This document shows, piece after piece, positions 61,082-64,000 of a stretch of 64,000 bases of DNA. The notes under the pieces were generated by a model. That model was not told the origin of the DNA. It made no database searches and was given only the letters and a program-made list of their open reading frames with translations. A program made the position numbers and the translations under genes. Source of the DNA: Yoonia sp. (GTDB lineage: Bacteria > Pseudomonadota > Alphaproteobacteria > Rhodobacterales > Rhodobacteraceae); assembly GCA_023955335.1 (NCBI GenBank), contig JAGSGF010000014.1:1-64000 (forward strand), given 5' to 3'. Every line of letters begins with the position of its first letter. Within the stretch, counting starts at the first letter, position 1.

Positions 61082-62065
61082 ATGTCCTTATCCCGCCTTT
61101 CAACTGCCATCACTGACGGTGCGTTGGTCTTGCCCTCCGGCAAAATCACCATCATGCGCCCTGCCGCTGATTATGACATCAGTGCGCTGCCCCGCGACGA
61201 TGTAATTATCGCCCAAGGGTTTTATCCCGATTTCGCCAGCTGGAATGAGGCGGGCTATACTGTCACCGCCAAGGCCGAGCCTGCAGACATCGCCATTGTT
61301 GTGGTGCCGCGGTCCAAGGCATTGGCGCGGTCGATGGTGGCTGCCGCCGCGTCATGGGCCAAACTGGTGATTATTGACGGGTATAAAACTGACGGTGTCG
61401 ACAGCCTGTTTAAGGAGTGTCGCAAACGCCTTGGTGACCTGCCTTCGATCCCAAAGGGCCATGGCCGTATCTTTTGGTTTGAAAGCACCGATGTATTTGC
61501 GGATTGGGCTGCCCCGCCACCTGTGCAAGGCGAGCATGGCTACTTTACAACCGCTGGCGTGTTCTCGGACGGGGCTGTGGATAAGGGATCTGCCTTGCTG
61601 GCCGGGGTCTTGCCGGAAAAGATGCCGTCGCGGATGGCTGATCTGGGCGCTGGATGGGGTTATTTGGCTGCTCCGGTTCTTGCGCGTGCTGGCGTGACAT
61701 CGCTGGATTTGATCGAGGCAGAGACCCTATCGTTGGAGTGCGCGCGTTTGAACGTGACGGACACGCGGGCCAATTTTCACTGGGCGGACGCCACGACGTT
61801 TAAGCCACGCAATGCCTATGACGGGATCGTCATGAACCCGCCATTCCATTCTGGCCGCAGTGCAGAGCCATCAATCGGGCGGGCGTTTATCACAGCGGCT
61901 GCGCGGATGCTCGCGCCCCATGGCAAGCTGTGGATGGTCGCGAACCGTCATTTGCCCTATGAACAGGCCCTGCGGGAAAGTTTCCGCAATGTTGACGAGG
62001 TTGCTGGCAACGGCGCGTTCAAAGTATTTCACGCAACCCGACCGCTAAGGCTGGAGAAAAGTTAG
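61082..62065 (+). CDS. Class I methyltransferase, RsmC/RlmG-like
   Basis: The 327-residue protein has the two-domain layout of the rRNA guanine-N2 methyltransferases RsmC and RlmG: a degenerate N-terminal domain, and a C-terminal SAM domain with GVFSDGAVDKGSALLAGVLPEK near residue 157, MADLGAGWGYLAAPVLARAG near residue 185 and the catalytic NPPF in YDGIVMNPPFHSGRSAEPSIG near residue 248. It should methylate a guanine of 16S or 23S rRNA. The gene starts 27 bases after clpS and abuts the SDR gene directly. Confidence 0.86.
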   Translation: MSLSRLSTAITDGALVLPSGKITIMRPAADYDISALPRDDVIIAQGFYPDFASWNEAGYTVTAKAEPADIAIVVVPRSKALARSMVAAAASWAKLVIIDGYKTDGVDSLFKECRKRLGDLPSIPKGHGRIFWFESTDVFADWAAPPPVQGEHGYFTTAGVFSDGAVDKGSALLAGVLPEKMPSRMADLGAGWGYLAAPVLARAGVTSLDLIEAETLSLECARLNVTDTRANFHWADATTFKPRNAYDGIVMNPPFHSGRSAEPSIGRAFITAAARMLAPHGKLWMVANRHLPYEQALRESFRNVDEVAGNGAFKVFHATRPLRLEKS

Positions 62066-62881
62066 ATGTCTTTTTCGATTGCAGGAAAAACCGCGATTGT
62101 CACTGGCGCCGCAAATGGCGTTGGCTTGGCAATCGGGCGTCACTTTATCAACCAAGGCGCGAATGTTGTCTTTGCTGACATGGACGAAGACCGTCTTATC
62201 GCCGAGATGGGCGATGACGCCGCCAAAGAGGAAAACGTGCGCATCTTTGCGGGTGATCTGCGCAAAAAACTAACGATTGCCAACCTGCTGTCTGCGACCA
62301 TTGATGCATTCGACCGCGTTGATATTTTGGTGAATGCCGCGCGACAAGTTTTGCCAACCGATAGCCTGTCAGTCGATGACACATCCGTGGAAGAGCTGTT
62401 GCAGCAAAACTTGATGGCCGGGTTGCGGCTTAGCCAGTCTGTGGCGCGCAAGATGATCAAACAAGCCAGTAACCTGTCTGCCGAGGATGCCGATGGGCCA
62501 ATTGGGTCGATTGTGAACGTCAGCTCCATCGCCGCGCGCCGGACCCATCCTGATTTGTTGGCATATTCCGTTAGCTGCGCCGCATTGGATCAGATGACCC
62601 GTTCGCTTGCTGTTGCTTGGGCGCCCAAGCGTATTCGGGTGAATGCCGTGGCATTTGGATCAGTGATGAGCGCGAGCCTTAAGGGGTCGTTGAAAGGTGA
62701 CGAAGAGATGCGCGAAACCATTATTGAGAACACACCGCTGCAACGGATCGCAAGCCCAAGCGAAGTGTCAGATGCCGTGCAGTATCTGGCATCCGACGCA
62801 GCCGGTTTTGTGACAGGCCAGATTATCACCGTGGACGGTGGCCGCACCTTGATCGATCCGGCCGCCGTATCTGCCCACTAA
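62066..62881 (+). CDS. SDR-family protein with a changed active-site Lys
   Basis: The 271-residue protein has a complete Rossmann SDR fold: TGAANGVGLAIGRHFI at residue 13 (NAD(P) binding), the Asp in VVFADMDEDRL near residue 34 favouring NAD, IVNVSSIAARRTHP near residue 151 with the catalytic Ser, and YSVSCAALDQMTRSLAVAW near residue 170. The active site is normally Y-x-x-x-K; here the Lys position is Cys (TAT TCC GTT AGC TGC). The rest is well preserved (RIRVNAVAFGSVMS, QIITVDGGRTLID). It follows the methyltransferase gene with no gap. Confidence 0.88.
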   Translation: MSFSIAGKTAIVTGAANGVGLAIGRHFINQGANVVFADMDEDRLIAEMGDDAAKEENVRIFAGDLRKKLTIANLLSATIDAFDRVDILVNAARQVLPTDSLSVDDTSVEELLQQNLMAGLRLSQSVARKMIKQASNLSAEDADGPIGSIVNVSSIAARRTHPDLLAYSVSCAALDQMTRSLAVAWAPKRIRVNAVAFGSVMSASLKGSLKGDEEMRETIIENTPLQRIASPSEVSDAVQYLASDAAGFVTGQIITVDGGRTLIDPAAVSAH

Positions 62882-63265
62882 TTACTCCGGGTTGGCCGCA
62901 ATGCATTGCTGACGCACGGCCTCGGCATTGATTTGCAACTGGCGCTGCCGTTCTTCTAATGACGTTAGCTTTGCGCGTTCGGCGTTCAGGTCAATCGCAA
63001 CCGGAACCCGCACGTCGCGCACGTCGACCTTTTCACATTCTGTGCGAACGATCGTCCCGTCAGGTAGCTCGGTTTTGCATGTCGTGTTCACTTCGCGAAT
63101 TTTTTGCCGGGTCTCAATGGCGAACCCACGGGCAAGATTACCACGTGTTGTATCAATCAAAGAATTGATGACACGCAGGTCAGAGCCCGCATTTGCAAGG
63201 CAGGCCTCGCGCGGTGTCGCGCAGGCGGCAAGCAGGGGAAGAAGAGCGAGGGTGATAAGGCGCAT
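62882..63265 (-). CDS. Small lipoprotein with coiled-coil C-terminus, unknown function
   Basis: The 127-residue product starts MRLITLALLPLLAACATP, a lipoprotein signal with the lipobox LAAC. The mature part has four Cys (ACLANAG, NTTCKTEL, RTECEKVD, QQCIAANPE) and a helical, Gln/Glu-rich C-terminus (LNAERAKLTSLEERQRQLQI) that may form a coiled coil. ATG 63265 is used instead of the track start at 63301. Its stop directly abuts the SDR stop on the other strand. No family is recognised beyond the lipoprotein features. Confidence 0.75.
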   Translation of the reverse strand: MRLITLALLPLLAACATPREACLANAGSDLRVINSLIDTTRGNLARGFAIETRQKIREVNTTCKTELPDGTIVRTECEKVDVRDVRVPVAIDLNAERAKLTSLEERQRQLQINAEAVRQQCIAANPE

Positions 63266-63344
63266 GACGGTTGGTCCTGAGATAAAAATACCCTGACACA
63301 AAGCCCTAGACGCACATGTTATACAATATCAGTCAAAAGAAATC

Positions 63345-64000
63345 TTAGTCAGGGATGGTTTTGCCGGGATTGAGAATGTTGTGTGGATCAAGCGCGGATT
63401 TAATCGCCCGCATCGCATTGAGCGCAGTTTTGTCTTTGCGCCGCTGCATGGTTGCCAGTTTCGATATGCCCACACCGTGTTCCGCGCTGAATGATCCGCC
63501 CAAAGCTTGCACCTCGTCTTCAACAGCTTCCTTGATCGTTTGCGCAAGTTCAGGATCGTTTGAGGACGGGTAGGCCGTGTAATGAATGTTTCCGTCCCCT
63601 AAGTGGGCGACGACAAGATCGGTGGCATTTGCATCAATCGCGGACAGGCGTATTTTCATCCGGTCCAGAAAGACCGCGACATCTGGCAGTGCGACAGCGA
63701 TGTCAGTGTCAACAAAGGGTCGTTTTGCAAAGGCGATTTCAGCAGCCGCCTCGCGCCGTGCCCACATTGCGGCGCGTTGTGTTTCGTTTTGCGCCACGAC
63801 AGCATCCAGCACGGTCCCCTCTGTCAGCATATCGCCAAGCGTATCTTGCAGAAGTGACGTGATCGGAATTGACCCATCGGCCTGCGGCCGTGCGTCGCGT
63901 GGCGCGGTGGCCCCAATTTCAATCAAGATGTTGACGTCATATGCGGCGTCAAAGGGCGGCTTCGCTGTATTGCTCAGCGCCAAATGACCGTCGATATAGT
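63345..64000 (-). CDS. FAD-linked oxidase/dehydrogenase (D-lactate or 2-hydroxyglutarate type), C-terminal part only
   Basis: The visible part (about 218 residues) is the C-terminal half of a VAO-type FAD-linked dehydrogenase: the catalytic His region DLVVAHLGDGNIHYTAYPSS, the EHGVGISKLATMQRRKD motif and the C-terminus IKSALDPHNILNPGKTIPD are typical of D-lactate, glycolate or D-2-hydroxyglutarate dehydrogenases. The frame remains open through the window edge (YIDGHLALSN before the TTG used in the track), so the N-terminal FAD domain lies outside. The substrate cannot be chosen among these. Confidence 0.88.
   Translation of the reverse strand, partial: YIDGHLALSNTAKPPFDAAYDVNILIEIGATAPRDARPQADGSIPITSLLQDTLGDMLTEGTVLDAVVAQNETQRAAMWARREAAAEIAFAKRPFVDTDIAVALPDVAVFLDRMKIRLSAIDANATDLVVAHLGDGNIHYTAYPSSNDPELAQTIKEAVEDEVQALGGSFSAEHGVGISKLATMQRRKDKTALNAMRAIKSALDPHNILNPGKTIPD

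Noticed and set aside
1-64000. CRISPR arrays, insertion sequences, phage genes and tRNA genes
   Set aside because: No regularly spaced repeats, transposase or integrase motifs, or tRNA cloverleaf sequences were seen in intergenic spaces.

Overview
The window is a gene-dense chromosomal segment (about 60% G+C by eye, many ATGA or TGATG start/stop overlaps) from an alphaproteobacterium, most likely a marine member of the Rhodobacterales (Roseobacter group). The assignment rests on gene content and order: a DUF1013/TrcR regulator, the dnaX-ybaB-recR block with a small SRP RNA nearby, a membrane-anchored cytochrome c of the MFDTMT type, a cbiG-cobJ fusion, three consecutive peptide deformylase genes before fmt, and a fragment of an intergenic repeat (AAATACTCCCGCCGGAGG) that I recall from this order. 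No transposase, integrase, phage gene, CRISPR array or tRNA gene was seen.

Region 1 (1-5.3 kb): a DMT-family permease, a divergent split MnmC pair (MnmD methyltransferase and an FAD oxidoreductase), an HTD2-like hot-dog hydratase and a TPP-dependent acetolactate-synthase-like enzyme. Region 2 (5.3-33.3 kb) is dominated by cobalamin and cobalt genes, in at least five transcription units: bluB / two Lin0512 paralogs / an unknown gene / cobO; cobN; cobW plus a GNAT gene; cbtB-cbtA plus a His-rich exported protein, preceded by a clear cobalamin riboswitch; DUF1636-cobC-cobD(cbiB)-mltB; and the plus-strand run DUF6732-cbiX-cobH-cobL-cobI-cbiG/cobJ-cobM. Interspersed are lrgAB, two small lipoproteins, smc, an atypical receiver-domain protein and a glutathionyl-hydroquinone-reductase-like GST.

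Region 3 (33.3-39 kb): a PatB/MalY-type lyase, three deformylase paralogs plus fmt, RNase T2 and TrcR, ending in a bidirectional terminator. Region 4 (39-50 kb): an RND efflux pump with its adaptor, recR-ybaB-dnaX, a tyrosine-phosphatase-like protein, rsgA, SRP RNA and a CpdB-like phosphoesterase. Region 5 (50-64 kb): nudC, a SRPBCC protein, pheA, cytochrome c, the yejABEF peptide importer, a D,D-carboxypeptidase with a SPOR-like tail, clpS, an RsmC-like methyltransferase, an SDR with an altered active site, a small lipoprotein and a truncated FAD-linked dehydrogenase.

The most interesting themes are: (a) a possible cobalt-handling set of histidine-rich proteins (CbtB, a His-rich exported protein, CobW, CbiX) with two DUF1636 and two Lin0512 proteins, in a locus that encodes both an early-type (CbiX) and a late-type (CobN) cobalt chelatase; (b) a triple deformylase cluster whose third member has lost the catalytic Glu and the metal-ligand Cys; (c) an SDR with Cys in place of the catalytic Lys and a receiver domain lacking most of its phosphorylation pocket; (d) several short features (a 22-residue membrane peptide, a possible nucleoside hydrolase remnant, a structured leader before cbiX) that standard annotation would miss. 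Coordinates and starts are read by eye; family names come from motif recognition, not from database searches.
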